64,000 nucleotides of DNA from JBCDAP01 sp038747915. GTDB lineage: Bacteria; Planctomycetota; Phycisphaerae; Phycisphaerales; UBA1924. Every line of letters starts with the position of its first letter. Position 1 is the stretch's first letter. Below are positions 42,944 through 52,165 of the stretch, in pieces. A program made the position numbers and the translations under genes. Below the pieces are notes generated by a model. The model had not been told where the DNA came from, did no database searches, and saw only the letters and a list, made by a program, of their open reading frames with translations. The stretch is taken from positions 1 through 64,000 of the forward strand of contig JBCDJJ010000001.1 in NCBI GenBank assembly GCA_038747915.1, read 5' to 3'.

Positions 42944-45418
42944 ATGGCCAATGATTACTTTGGGCGTCGGAGAACTCCATTCCTTCTCGCGAGTGCGCTG
43001 TGTCTCAGCGTCATAACAGGGGCAGCTGCGGCTCAGCAGAGGGCAGGATCGTCCGCTGGGCAGTTCGGCGGCTCACCGCCGCTACAGGGTGCGTTTCATT
43101 CATGGTGGCAAGAAGATGATCGAGCCCTCTTCGAGGAGGCGCTCGCCCTCACGGGCCTGACCGCTGACGAGTTCCAGCTCCCGGTCGAACAGGTCGGCGT
43201 GTGGGGTGGTGACCGGTATCGGCTGCCACGATTCGATCTGTTCTTCAAGAACATCTGGGCGATCAGCCCGTTCACGCACCGCTTGGCGCGCACCATTCTC
43301 GATCGTGCCGACAGCCCGCTCGCCCTGAGCTACCTCGTCCAATCCCCGACCGGGTTCCGTGTCCGCGACAGCGTGTACAGCTCGTATCTCACGACAACAC
43401 GGGAGCGCGTGGAAGCCGATGGTGCCATGGCGCTCGCGAACGCGCTCGAGCATCTGGGCGCGGGCGATGCGGATGAGATCGCCAAAGAAGACGGGTATGC
43501 GGAACTGCCACCCGAGGTGAACAGAGCTGCATCCATGTTGGTCTACCAGATCGTGCAGGCCAGTGCGTACCGAGCAGTCGGTCTTACAGAGCCGCTCGAA
43601 GCAATCGGGTTCGAGCCACAAGATGTCTACGACGACATGTACAGCTCGATCTTTTTCGGCCAGACACTCGATGACACCCAGCCCACGGCACCGCACGAAC
43701 TTGCAAGAGAGACGCTCGAGATGAATCGCATTCTCGAAGCTGTTGACCTCAACACAGTGTTTCGCGGTGCGAACGCGCTCATGCTTGGGGCGCAGTATGC
43801 GAAGGACGAGCTCACCGGTGAACATATCAAGCAGCGCGAGGTCGAGCTGCTCCGTGAAGCCGCGCCGAAGGACGACGAGGGCGAGGTGATCGATCCGGAC
43901 GCTCTCGAAAAGCAGATCGCCGGTGTCACCGCGAGCGATCTGGTTCGTCATCTTGCTGACGCGTCTTTCGCGTTCGCCATCGAAACCGATCTAGGATGGA
44001 TCCGGTTGAGCGGTGCCGGCTCGCAGACCTATGGTGCGTCCGCTGAAGAGGGGCATGACCTCCTCGTTATCGATACCGGCGGCGACGATGTCTACGTCCG
44101 GGCCGCATCAACGCCGAGCTATGCGCACGGGATCGCGGTCACGATCGATCTTGTTGGGAATGACACCTACCAGTCACCTGATTACAACGCGTGGGACGAG
44201 TACTCAAAGCGGGTCGATGGCCGCAGTGATGAGTTCGAGTACCACATGCCGGAGGATCACGAGCCGTCGTTTGCAGCCGGTGTGTGCGGTTACGGGGTAC
44301 TGCTTGATCTTGCGGGCGATGATCGCTACGCGTCGACGTTCGTCGGGCAGGGTGCCGCGATCATGGGCTTCGCGATGCTCTACGACTCGAGCGGCAACGA
44401 CACCTACACGGGAGACACCATGCTCCAGGGTGCTGCTCGCTTCGGTGCAGCGGCACTCGTCGATCGTGAGGGTGATGACACATACCTGTGTTTCCTGCGA
44501 TCCCAGGGCTACGCCGGCACGCTGGGATCCGGCCTGATCCTCGACACCGCGGGGGACGACCGCTACCACGCGGTGAACTTCCTTAGCAAGGATGAATTCG
44601 GGTACACCGTGAAGTACGCGTGGTTCAACGATGAGCCGGATGCGCTCAACATGTCGCAGGGATATGCGCACGGGCGACGCGCGGACATGTCCGACGGCCA
44701 CTCGCGCGCCGGAGGTGTGGGCATGCTCATCGACGGCGGATCGGGCGACGACATCTACGAAGCCGACATCTTCTGCCAGGGCTCGAGCTACTGGTACAGC
44801 CTCGGCACGCTTTACGATGACGGTGGCGATGACCGTTATACGGCGTCGGCCTACGGGATCGCGTCTCCGGTGCACTTCACCGTTGGCGTGCTGATCGACG
44901 TGGCGGGCGACGATGTCTACCGCGCGCACCGTCACCATGGGTGCGGCTTTGCAAGAGACCTCTCGATTGGCTGGTTTGAGGATGGAGGCGGTCACGACAC
45001 CTACTACGGCAACGATTCGGCCTTTGGCGTCGGGAATGTGAACAGCCTGGCGGTGTTCTGGGATCGAGGTGGTGACGATACCTACTTTGCGCGCGAGAAG
45101 TCGTTCGGACAGCCCACCATCGGGGGAACCGGTTCGATCCGGGATGTGATCGTCAACTCGGGCATGTTCATCGATGCCGCAGGGCAGGATCGCTACTTTG
45201 CACTCACAGATGAGATGGTCGCTCGCAGCCGGCGGCCCTTTGACTATGGCAAGGACGAGGGGCTGGAGCCGTTCGTGCTGCAGTACCGGGGCGAGCAGCA
45301 AGAGATGAGTGACGGTATCCGCGCTTCATGGCACAGCGTGCATGATGACAGCCCGGGTTCCACCGGGGCGATCGTCGATCATCAAGACTGGGACGACGGC
45401 ACTCCTAGTACAAACTAA
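42944..45418 (+). CDS. Secreted protein with about twelve GDDxY repeats, family unknown to me
   Basis: Start at ATG 42944 (MANDYFGRRRTPFLLASALC), with GGAG 9 bases upstream; signal peptide to about AAAAQ. Residues about 30-370 look helical. From about 373 to 750 there are about twelve units of hydrophobic-D-x-x-G-(D/N)-D-x-Y, for example VIDTGGDDVY, LLDLAGDDRY, LYDSSGNDTY, LVDREGDDTY, ILDTAGDDRY, LIDVAGDDVY and FIDAAGQDRY, usually followed by a short strand ending QG. The regular spacing of mostly 23-40 residues suggests a beta-solenoid with stacked acidic turns, perhaps binding calcium. It is not the nine-residue RTX repeat. It ends the plus-strand island of secreted proteins. Function is unknown. 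Confidence 0.85.
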   Translation: MANDYFGRRRTPFLLASALCLSVITGAAAAQQRAGSSAGQFGGSPPLQGAFHSWWQEDDRALFEEALALTGLTADEFQLPVEQVGVWGGDRYRLPRFDLFFKNIWAISPFTHRLARTILDRADSPLALSYLVQSPTGFRVRDSVYSSYLTTTRERVEADGAMALANALEHLGAGDADEIAKEDGYAELPPEVNRAASMLVYQIVQASAYRAVGLTEPLEAIGFEPQDVYDDMYSSIFFGQTLDDTQPTAPHELARETLEMNRILEAVDLNTVFRGANALMLGAQYAKDELTGEHIKQREVELLREAAPKDDEGEVIDPDALEKQIAGVTASDLVRHLADASFAFAIETDLGWIRLSGAGSQTYGASAEEGHDLLVIDTGGDDVYVRAASTPSYAHGIAVTIDLVGNDTYQSPDYNAWDEYSKRVDGRSDEFEYHMPEDHEPSFAAGVCGYGVLLDLAGDDRYASTFVGQGAAIMGFAMLYDSSGNDTYTGDTMLQGAARFGAAALVDREGDDTYLCFLRSQGYAGTLGSGLILDTAGDDRYHAVNFLSKDEFGYTVKYAWFNDEPDALNMSQGYAHGRRADMSDGHSRAGGVGMLIDGGSGDDIYEADIFCQGSSYWYSLGTLYDDGGDDRYTASAYGIASPVHFTVGVLIDVAGDDVYRAHRHHGCGFARDLSIGWFEDGGGHDTYYGNDSAFGVGNVNSLAVFWDRGGDDTYFAREKSFGQPTIGGTGSIRDVIVNSGMFIDAAGQDRYFALTDEMVARSRRPFDYGKDEGLEPFVLQYRGEQQEMSDGIRASWHSVHDDSPGSTGAIVDHQDWDDGTPSTN

Positions 45419-45565
45419 GCCGTGTCCGCGCACGCACCGGGCGTTCGCAGTGGATCCAACAGATGATGTGCGCGCAGGTTCGGGTTATGAATGACGTGGT
45501 TAGCAAGCCATCGGAAGTCATAGTCGTAGTAGTTTCTACATTAGAGCGGTTGCCATCTATGTGAA

Positions 45566-47146
45566 CTATGCGCCGGAGATCCGCCGCTGCGGTGCGGGTT
45601 CTCGGGCGAGGTCGGCCTGGACGAGTTGTTCCATCAGTTGGGCGCGGGTGCCGGTGTACGCGGGGTCGTGGAAGCGATTGCGGCGCTCGTTCGGATCGTC
45701 TTGGAGATCGAAGAGTTCGCCCCAGTCACGGCCTCGATACACCGTGAGCTTGTAACGCTGTGTCACGAGTGTGCGGAGGTGAACAGCGTCCGAATCGTTG
45801 TGGTGGTTCTCGATGATGGCGTGATCACGCGGCATCGCACCGCCGGCCCATGCGTCGAGCGCATCGATGCCCTGCATGTGCCTGGGGATCTCAAGACCCG
45901 CAGCAGCCATGAACGTCGGGGCGACATCGAGCAACGAGTACACCCGATCGTCCGTGTGCCCGCTGGGGATGCGGCCTGGCCAGGCCGCGATCGTCGGGAC
46001 TCGGATGACATCTTCGTAATGGAACGGCCCCTTTGCGATGAGGCCGTGCTCTCCTACGAAGTGCCCATGGTCGGAGGTGAAGTAGATCAAGGTGTTGTCA
46101 AGAATGCGGAGCTGTTCGAGGCGATCGAGCGTTTTCCCGATCCAGTGGTCCATGAAGCTGATCATGCCGTAGTAGATGGCCTGCGCTCGCTTGAGATCAT
46201 CTTCGGCGACGCCGACGTGCGGGTGATAGCCGTGGTTGTTGAGACCATCCTTAGAGTACTCGGCGAAGGTCGCGTTCGGATCTCTTGTCTGACGGTGCGG
46301 CGGCGGCATCCCGTCAAACTCTCCATCGACATCGCGACCAACGGACATATCCGCGGCGGCGTACATGCTCGCCCACGGCTCGGGGACGCAGTAGGGGGGA
46401 TGCGGGTCGTGGTAGCTCGACCAGATGAAGAATGGCGTGCCCGCTTCGTACGCCCGGTCGATTGCAGCGATCGTGCGTTCTCCTGTCCAGGTTGTGTAGT
46501 GGAACTCTTCGGGGAGCTTCCAGCTCATATCGGCCCGCCAGCCGTACCCCGGACCGCCGGTGATGGGTGGCGCGAGCGATGCGTGCGTGGGAGTCAGGGA
46601 GATGCCGTCGTTACCGATCTGAAAGTAGTCGGCCCAGTTCGAGAGCCCCTTCTCTTCCATCCAGATCGCGTAGTGCTGGCCGACGTGGCCTTCATCGGCG
46701 TGGTTGCGCGCCAATTCGACGTGATCGAAGCCGTACCACGGCGTTTGCGTGCTATTGAAGCTGCGCCAGAACTCGAGATCGTGCAGGGTCGGGTAGCTCT
46801 CGATGGAGTGGCAGTCATCGGTGGACCTGAGCGGCTGGAAGTGTGCCTTGCCGATGAGTGTGCTGACGTAGCCCGCGCCGCGGAGGTGGTCCCCGAGCGT
46901 CGGCACCTGCTCGGGCAGCTTCGTGCCGAGCGTGTACGCGCCGTGCGCCGAGGGGTACATGCCGGTGATCAATGATGCCCGGCTGGGTGTGCAGGTCGGG
47001 TTCGTGCAGTACGCCCGGGTGAGGTTCGTACCCATCGCTGCAAGCCGATCGAGGTTGGGTGTATGGATCCGCGGATTGAGCACACCAAGCGTCGACCAAT
47101 GCTGCTGATCAGAAGTCAGAAGGAGCAGATTCGGGGGGGCGGTCAC
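45566..47146 (-). CDS. Sulfatase (S1 family, FGly-type), first of three
   Basis: Sulfatase of the alkaline phosphatase superfamily, 526 residues. LLLLTSDQQHWSTLG (7-21) carries the metal aspartate. TCTPSR (51-56) is the FGly signature, with C52 converted to formylglycine. Further metal and sulfate-site marks are ITGMYPSAHGAYT and FTSDHGHFVGEHGLIAKGPFHYED (key residues D, H, G, K). No signal peptide is present, so it may act in the cytoplasm or be exported some other way. It starts with GTG 47146. It is the last gene of the sulfated-glycan locus (GH2 is 155 bases upstream). Substrate is not readable from the sequence; the GH2 partner suggests a sulfated galactan. Confidence 0.92.
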   Translation of the reverse strand: MTAPPNLLLLTSDQQHWSTLGVLNPRIHTPNLDRLAAMGTNLTRAYCTNPTCTPSRASLITGMYPSAHGAYTLGTKLPEQVPTLGDHLRGAGYVSTLIGKAHFQPLRSTDDCHSIESYPTLHDLEFWRSFNSTQTPWYGFDHVELARNHADEGHVGQHYAIWMEEKGLSNWADYFQIGNDGISLTPTHASLAPPITGGPGYGWRADMSWKLPEEFHYTTWTGERTIAAIDRAYEAGTPFFIWSSYHDPHPPYCVPEPWASMYAAADMSVGRDVDGEFDGMPPPHRQTRDPNATFAEYSKDGLNNHGYHPHVGVAEDDLKRAQAIYYGMISFMDHWIGKTLDRLEQLRILDNTLIYFTSDHGHFVGEHGLIAKGPFHYEDVIRVPTIAAWPGRIPSGHTDDRVYSLLDVAPTFMAAAGLEIPRHMQGIDALDAWAGGAMPRDHAIIENHHNDSDAVHLRTLVTQRYKLTVYRGRDWGELFDLQDDPNERRNRFHDPAYTGTRAQLMEQLVQADLAREPAPQRRISGA

Positions 47147-47301
47147 GGCTCGTCACTCCACCGGTGGGATGTCCACCATTAACTGATCGATCAAGAAAAC
47201 TCGAGATCGGGTCACCACTCTTGGGGCATCTCTCTCCAGCGCGAGTTCATGTTCTACACGAGTCTCGCGGGTGCGGCGTGGAGCGATGAGTTCCCTCGTT
47301 C

Positions 47302-49779
47302 TTACGACTTGTGCTCCATGATGGACTTTGTCCGATTCGGTGGTTCGGAGGAAGCGGTTTCTTGTCGCTCGCCTGCGAGCACGAGCTCGGCGGAGTGCAG
47401 CCCGTCGGCTGTTGCGCGGAGCACGCTGCCCACCGAGGTGTCCGCGATGCGCACCAACACCTGCACGAGTCCGTGGAAGGCTCGGCGGACGCCAACACCA
47501 CGCTGGGGCGTATCGGGTTCGTGGCTATTGGGATCGCCGTTGCCGAGCCCGATAATCCGGGCTGGGCCGTCGAGTTCGAATCGGAGCGCATTGGCGGCGT
47601 GCGGGGCGAGCCGGCCGTGCGCATCGACGACCTCGGCGGTTACGACTGCGACATCGTGCCCGTCGAACCGGTACGCATGCCGGTCGGACCGCAGGCGGAT
47701 CGCGTGCGGCGGGCCGACGGTCTCCACGCGGCGGCGGAGTTCGATGCCGGCGGCGGTGTGGCCGATCGCTTCGAGCGTCCCGGGGCGGTACTCGACCTTC
47801 CATTCGGCGTGCCCGTTGGGCTCGATCTCACGGGTGCCGAGCGATTCGCCGTTGAGCAGCAGCTCGACACGCGGGCAATTCGAGTACACCCACACGTCGA
47901 TGATCTCGCCCTCGCGACCGGGCCAGGTCCAGTGAGGGAAGACGTGCAGCACATCCTCGCTGGACCACCAGGCTTTGTAGTAATAGAAGCGGTCTTTGGG
48001 GAAGCCGCAGAGGTCCAGAATGCCGAAGTGCGATCCGACGCTCGGCCACCGCACGTACGGTGACTGCTCGCCGCGGTAGTCGAAACTTGTCCAGACAAAG
48101 GTGCCGGCGATGAAGTCTTTGGCAGCGACGATCTTCCACGATAGCTCAGCAGCCTGACCCCAGAACGGCCAGTTGACAACGTGCTCGTGCTGGGGCTCGG
48201 TGTGGTCGTCGTACTCATGGACGGTGCCGGCCGCGGGATCGGTCACGTACTCACCGCGTGTGCTGATCGCGCTGCTCGCCTCGGCGATCACGATCGGTAG
48301 GTCGGGGCGATTCGCGCGGAGCGTATCGAGCGAGCCATTGGGCAGATAGTTGATGCCGTGTACATCCTCGGCTTCGATGAAGCCGTTTGGCTTATCCCAG
48401 TCGTTGTTCACGCCGGCGGTGAACGGGCGGCTGATGTCGTGTTGCCGCGCGATCCGTTTGAGCGTGGCGTACATGCGGTGACCCACATCGCTCGCGTGCA
48501 CCGCCATTTCCTCGTTTGCGAGGGACCACATGATCACCGAGGGATGGTGGCGGTCGCGGCGGACCATGCGGACAAGCTGCGAGATCGCCTCCTCGGAGGT
48601 GCCGAAGCAACGGATCTCGTCCATGACCAGGATGCCGAGTTCGTCGCAGAGGTCGAGCATCTCGGGCGTCGGCGGGTTGTGCGCGGTGCGAATGGCGTTG
48701 CACCCCATCTCCACGAGACGCTCGAGCCGCCATCGCTGCAGCGCATCGGGGATCGCGCAGCCCACACCGGCGTGGTCCTGATGGCTGCACACGCCTTTGA
48801 GTTTGACCGGCTGCTCGTTCAGGAAAAAGCCATGATCGGCATCGAAACGGATGGTGCGGAGGCCGAATCGTTGTTCGACATGGTCGCTCGATTTGTTGCC
48901 CACGCAGGTCTCGACCGAGGCGGTGTACCGCGATCGGTCATCGAGCGACCAGAGCCTCGGATTGTCGAGCGTGAGGGTGTCGAAGCGGAGCTCTCGTGTT
49001 TCGCCCGGGCCGAGTGGCGCGCGCTGCTCCGCACGAGCCACGACCGTGTTGGACCAGTTGCGGATCACGAGTGTGGCAACGGCGTCGGTCGGATTGTTGG
49101 TGTCGTTGATGAGTTCGACCGATGCATCGATCGCGGTACTCAACGACGCGGTACCGATCCCATCGATGCGGGTGTCGACGCGCAGGCCATCATCGAGCAT
49201 GCGCACGCGTCCTGACGTGACGAGCCAGACATGCCGGTAGATGCCGGCGCCCTCGTAAAACCAACCCTCCTTGGCAGTCGCGTTCACACGAACCGCGATT
49301 ACGTTGTCGCCCGGCTCCACGACATCGGAGATGTCGCACACGAAGCCGATGTACCCACTCCGGTTCTGCCCGACGAGGTGACCGTTCACAAAGACGGTGG
49401 CGTCGCGGAAGATCCCATCGAACCGCAGCGCGACGCGTCGCTCGTTGCCGATCTGATCTGCGGTGAGCGTGAGCGTGCGGCGGTACCAGCCCACACCGGC
49501 GCGGTGGAACCCGTTGCGTGGGTGATCCTCGGGTCGCGGCGTGGATTCAACCGACCAGTCGTGCGGTAGATCCACGGCCCGCCAGGACGAGTCGTCGAAG
49601 GACGGTGTTGCAGGACCGTAGCACCGTCCAGCCTTGAGCCAGTTCACACAGTCATCGGTGCCCGAGACGCTATCGAAGCCGAGGAGCGAGTGTTCCCACC
49701 CGGTCCAAGTGACCGATCGGTCTCGGATGTGTTCATCGAGGGCGAACGTCCAGTTGTTGTTGATCTGTGTGCGTGTCAT
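47302..49779 (-). CDS. GH2 glycoside hydrolase (beta-galactosidase-like)
   Basis: Family 2 beta-glycosidase, 825 residues. The N-terminal sugar-binding domain includes VDLPHDWSVE and GVGWYRRTLTL, then VFVNGHLVGQNRSGYIGFVCDIS. The central immunoglobulin-like domain precedes the barrel with LKGVCSHQDHAGVG, NAIRTAHNPPTPEMLDLCDELGILVMDE (key residues R, H, N, D, E) and WSLANEE with likely acid/base E423. The nucleophile is likely E500 in VIAEASS. There is no signal peptide. The usual FxxW after DE is CFG here. It belongs to the sulfated-glycan locus, and with three sulfatases around it, hydrolysis of desulfated galactose or related units is likely. Confidence 0.93.
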   Translation of the reverse strand: MTRTQINNNWTFALDEHIRDRSVTWTGWEHSLLGFDSVSGTDDCVNWLKAGRCYGPATPSFDDSSWRAVDLPHDWSVESTPRPEDHPRNGFHRAGVGWYRRTLTLTADQIGNERRVALRFDGIFRDATVFVNGHLVGQNRSGYIGFVCDISDVVEPGDNVIAVRVNATAKEGWFYEGAGIYRHVWLVTSGRVRMLDDGLRVDTRIDGIGTASLSTAIDASVELINDTNNPTDAVATLVIRNWSNTVVARAEQRAPLGPGETRELRFDTLTLDNPRLWSLDDRSRYTASVETCVGNKSSDHVEQRFGLRTIRFDADHGFFLNEQPVKLKGVCSHQDHAGVGCAIPDALQRWRLERLVEMGCNAIRTAHNPPTPEMLDLCDELGILVMDEIRCFGTSEEAISQLVRMVRRDRHHPSVIMWSLANEEMAVHASDVGHRMYATLKRIARQHDISRPFTAGVNNDWDKPNGFIEAEDVHGINYLPNGSLDTLRANRPDLPIVIAEASSAISTRGEYVTDPAAGTVHEYDDHTEPQHEHVVNWPFWGQAAELSWKIVAAKDFIAGTFVWTSFDYRGEQSPYVRWPSVGSHFGILDLCGFPKDRFYYYKAWWSSEDVLHVFPHWTWPGREGEIIDVWVYSNCPRVELLLNGESLGTREIEPNGHAEWKVEYRPGTLEAIGHTAAGIELRRRVETVGPPHAIRLRSDRHAYRFDGHDVAVVTAEVVDAHGRLAPHAANALRFELDGPARIIGLGNGDPNSHEPDTPQRGVGVRRAFHGLVQVLVRIADTSVGSVLRATADGLHSAELVLAGERQETASSEPPNRTKSIMEHKS

Positions 49780-49827
49780 GGTGTTTCTCGCGCCGTCCTG
49801 GGAGCAAAGCTGTTCATGCCGATTGGT

Positions 49828-52131
49828 TCAGGGGCAGCCCGATGCAATCTCATTCAGGAAGCCTGCCCACGCGAAACCATCGGGGTCCGTTGGTGCCTGC
49901 ACATCGCCAAAGGCCAGCACGTCTTCCGAGCCGAGCGCGCCGCGCGGCGCCGCGAGGTCGGCGGGCGAGCATGGCCCAAAGTCGATCAGCGTAATCGAGT
50001 ACGGCCGAAGTGAGATCGTGGTGATGCCACCACCGGAGACGGGCTCGGGAGCATGTTCGATCCGGGTTGGCGTGCGGTCATACGGCGAGAGCTCATCGCC
50101 GAAGTACTCGGTGGCGCCGAGGGTTCGGGTGTATATGCCCGCTGGAACCGCGACACCGGCGGCCTGCAGCTGGTCGGTTCGGTTCACCATGAACACGGTG
50201 AGACCGCCGGCCACATCGTCCGCGATCGCGTAGGCATTGACCTCGATCAGCGCTGGGTCGACGGTCACGCCGACCATCGCGCCAGAGAGACGCTCCAGGA
50301 TGAACTCGAGCGCCACGCCGTTGCCCGCCAACCCGTTGAAATCGTCGAGCGAGTCGGTCGCGCGGATGATCGGCTCGTTCTCGTTACCGATCCATCGGGT
50401 GACCCAGTGCATGATCGATCGGACATCGGGTTCGCGCAGCAGGCTCGCTGTGATCTCGAAGAGCATGATCGACCGCGCGATGTCCGATTGGTCGTACCGC
50501 GGGTCGACATCCTCGTCGAAAGACTCGTAGCGGAACGCGCCATACTCGGTGACGACCATCTCGATACGATCCTTGTCCGACTGGGGGATGGAAGCGTTCG
50601 CAATCGCTGCCCGGGCCTCCTCGACGCGCTCCACAAGGTTAGTACGGTTGACGACGTAGTCGTCGAAATCGAGCACGCCAAACTGGTAGGCGTGCGGGGT
50701 GACCGCGTCGATGTAGCCAGAGAGCCCCGGGTACTCGAGAATCCTGCGATACCACGGTGTGCCGTTGCCATTGACCGCGAACCGGAGCTGCTCGAAGTCG
50801 GCCGGGTCGAGGGCGGCCTCGATCGCCTGGATGAACTCGAGTACGAACCGCGCATAGTCTTCAGGTTCGGCGGGTCCATCTTGCCCACCCCGATTCGGCT
50901 GGCGGTTCTGGTTGAGGTTGCTCTCGTTGCCGAACTGCCAGTAGTCAACGTCATACCCCATGTCCAGAGCGTGCTGGATCATCGAGGTCGCGTTGGAGAT
51001 CAGGAAGTTCTTCACCGGCTCGCTGACCGTCGTGCCGCCGAAGTTGTACATACGATCAAACGGCAGGCACACCAGTGTTGTGGCGTTCGTGGCCTGGGCG
51101 ATAGCCATGAACTCGTCGAAGTCGAGCACCTCGTCGGTGAACTCGTTGTTCGCAGCGTCCCACAGCCCGGGCACGCCGGTGATGAACCCATAGTTGGCGG
51201 CTTCGAGCAGTGTGGGCGCCCCGGTGCCGGTGCCGTCCTTCGACCAGATGAAGTTGTCGCTCACCTCACCGCCCGGGAACCGCAGTGCTCGAGAGCCGAG
51301 GTCGTTGAGTGCATCAGTCAGCGGGCGAGCCCCGGGCTCTCGGCGAGCGGCGTCATCGGTCACGTACAGGGTATTCAGGCCGCCCGTTCGCCCGGCGAGC
51401 GGAGCGAGTACATCGGTTGGATCGACGGTGATCCGCGGCGCTACGGTCTCGAATGTGCCTGTGAAGGCCACGTTGTCGATCACAAGGCCGGTGAAGGGGC
51501 CTGCAGCGTCCGCGGCCTGGAAGCGAAACGCCGCGGTTTCTCCGGGCGCGAGCGTGAAGTCGCTGAGCACCGTCAGGTCGGCATCGACATCGGGGTAATC
51601 CGTCGCCTCGAATGGGATGACGGGGGTGTCGTTGTCGACGAAGACCGACGGGAAGCCGTCGACCGTCAGGTCGCCCTCTCCGGTGAGCACGAACACACTC
51701 AGCATTCGCGGGCCGCCCTCAAAGCTGCGTCCATAGTCGAAGTGCAAGCGGTCGAGGACGAGTGTCTGGGCGCTGGTGTTGGTGATCGACACGTCGAGGC
51801 GACGCTGCTGATCGGTGTTGGTACGAAGGGAGACGGCGTCGATGCCCGCAGGGCCGCCCGGGATCGCGATCGTGCCAAAGGTGGCGTCGGCCGAGTTGAA
51901 GTCCGTGCGAACCTCGAATCCGCCCTGGAGCGAGCCGAGCGTCGCTGCGACGCCGGTCGCCAGCACATCCGGCGTCGAGTCATTGACGGGCTGGCTCGCG
52001 CCGGTGAAATCGGGTGTGTGCCACCCGGTGAGCAGGATGGGCGACTGGGCGCCGGTGATGGTGCCGACCGTGAGCACGCCAGCGAGCACGGCTGGCATAC
52101 GGGCGCTGGTGTGGTGAGAGCAAGGATTCAT
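49828..52131 (-). CDS. Secreted clan GH-A-like hydrolase with novel N-terminal beta-domain
   Basis: Exported enzyme of about 767 residues. After a signal peptide come residues about 54-228, a beta-rich domain shared with the protein at 59692-61746. The catalytic barrel begins near 235 and has SRALRFPGGEVSDNFIW, DYWQFGNESNL with likely acid/base E404 and MVVTEYGAFRYES with likely nucleophile E530. These are the spacing and motifs of clan GH-A families such as GH39, GH51 and GH79, but I cannot assign a family. The end has a degenerate dockerin-like tail (CSPADL ... SGCP). Starts at ATG 52131 with GGAG 8 bases upstream (GTG 52134 also possible). It is coupled downstream of the GPH transporter (34-base gap). 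Confidence 0.8.
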   Translation of the reverse strand: MNPCSHHTSARMPAVLAGVLTVGTITGAQSPILLTGWHTPDFTGASQPVNDSTPDVLATGVAATLGSLQGGFEVRTDFNSADATFGTIAIPGGPAGIDAVSLRTNTDQQRRLDVSITNTSAQTLVLDRLHFDYGRSFEGGPRMLSVFVLTGEGDLTVDGFPSVFVDNDTPVIPFEATDYPDVDADLTVLSDFTLAPGETAAFRFQAADAAGPFTGLVIDNVAFTGTFETVAPRITVDPTDVLAPLAGRTGGLNTLYVTDDAARREPGARPLTDALNDLGSRALRFPGGEVSDNFIWSKDGTGTGAPTLLEAANYGFITGVPGLWDAANNEFTDEVLDFDEFMAIAQATNATTLVCLPFDRMYNFGGTTVSEPVKNFLISNATSMIQHALDMGYDVDYWQFGNESNLNQNRQPNRGGQDGPAEPEDYARFVLEFIQAIEAALDPADFEQLRFAVNGNGTPWYRRILEYPGLSGYIDAVTPHAYQFGVLDFDDYVVNRTNLVERVEEARAAIANASIPQSDKDRIEMVVTEYGAFRYESFDEDVDPRYDQSDIARSIMLFEITASLLREPDVRSIMHWVTRWIGNENEPIIRATDSLDDFNGLAGNGVALEFILERLSGAMVGVTVDPALIEVNAYAIADDVAGGLTVFMVNRTDQLQAAGVAVPAGIYTRTLGATEYFGDELSPYDRTPTRIEHAPEPVSGGGITTISLRPYSITLIDFGPCSPADLAAPRGALGSEDVLAFGDVQAPTDPDGFAWAGFLNEIASGCP

Positions 52132-52165
52132 CACATACTCCGTTGATCAATCGGTCGTGCGGTAT

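Noticed and set aside
44060..45200. RTX toxin-type calcium repeats
   Set aside because: The G-D-D-x-Y units are spaced 23-40 residues apart and lack the GGxGxDxUx nine-residue pattern, and no type I secretion genes are present.
44204..45301. 365-codon minus-strand frame opposite the GDDxY gene
   Set aside because: Mirror of the repeat region, with repeated low-complexity pattern caused by the repeats themselves.
45626..46975. 449-codon plus-strand frame opposite the first sulfatase
   Set aside because: Shadow of the sulfatase, which has full catalytic motifs.
50053..52146. 697-codon open frame on the plus strand
   Set aside because: It lies wholly opposite a well-supported hydrolase gene; the reading is rich in Arg, Glu and Val as expected from GC-rich antisense, and has no domain.
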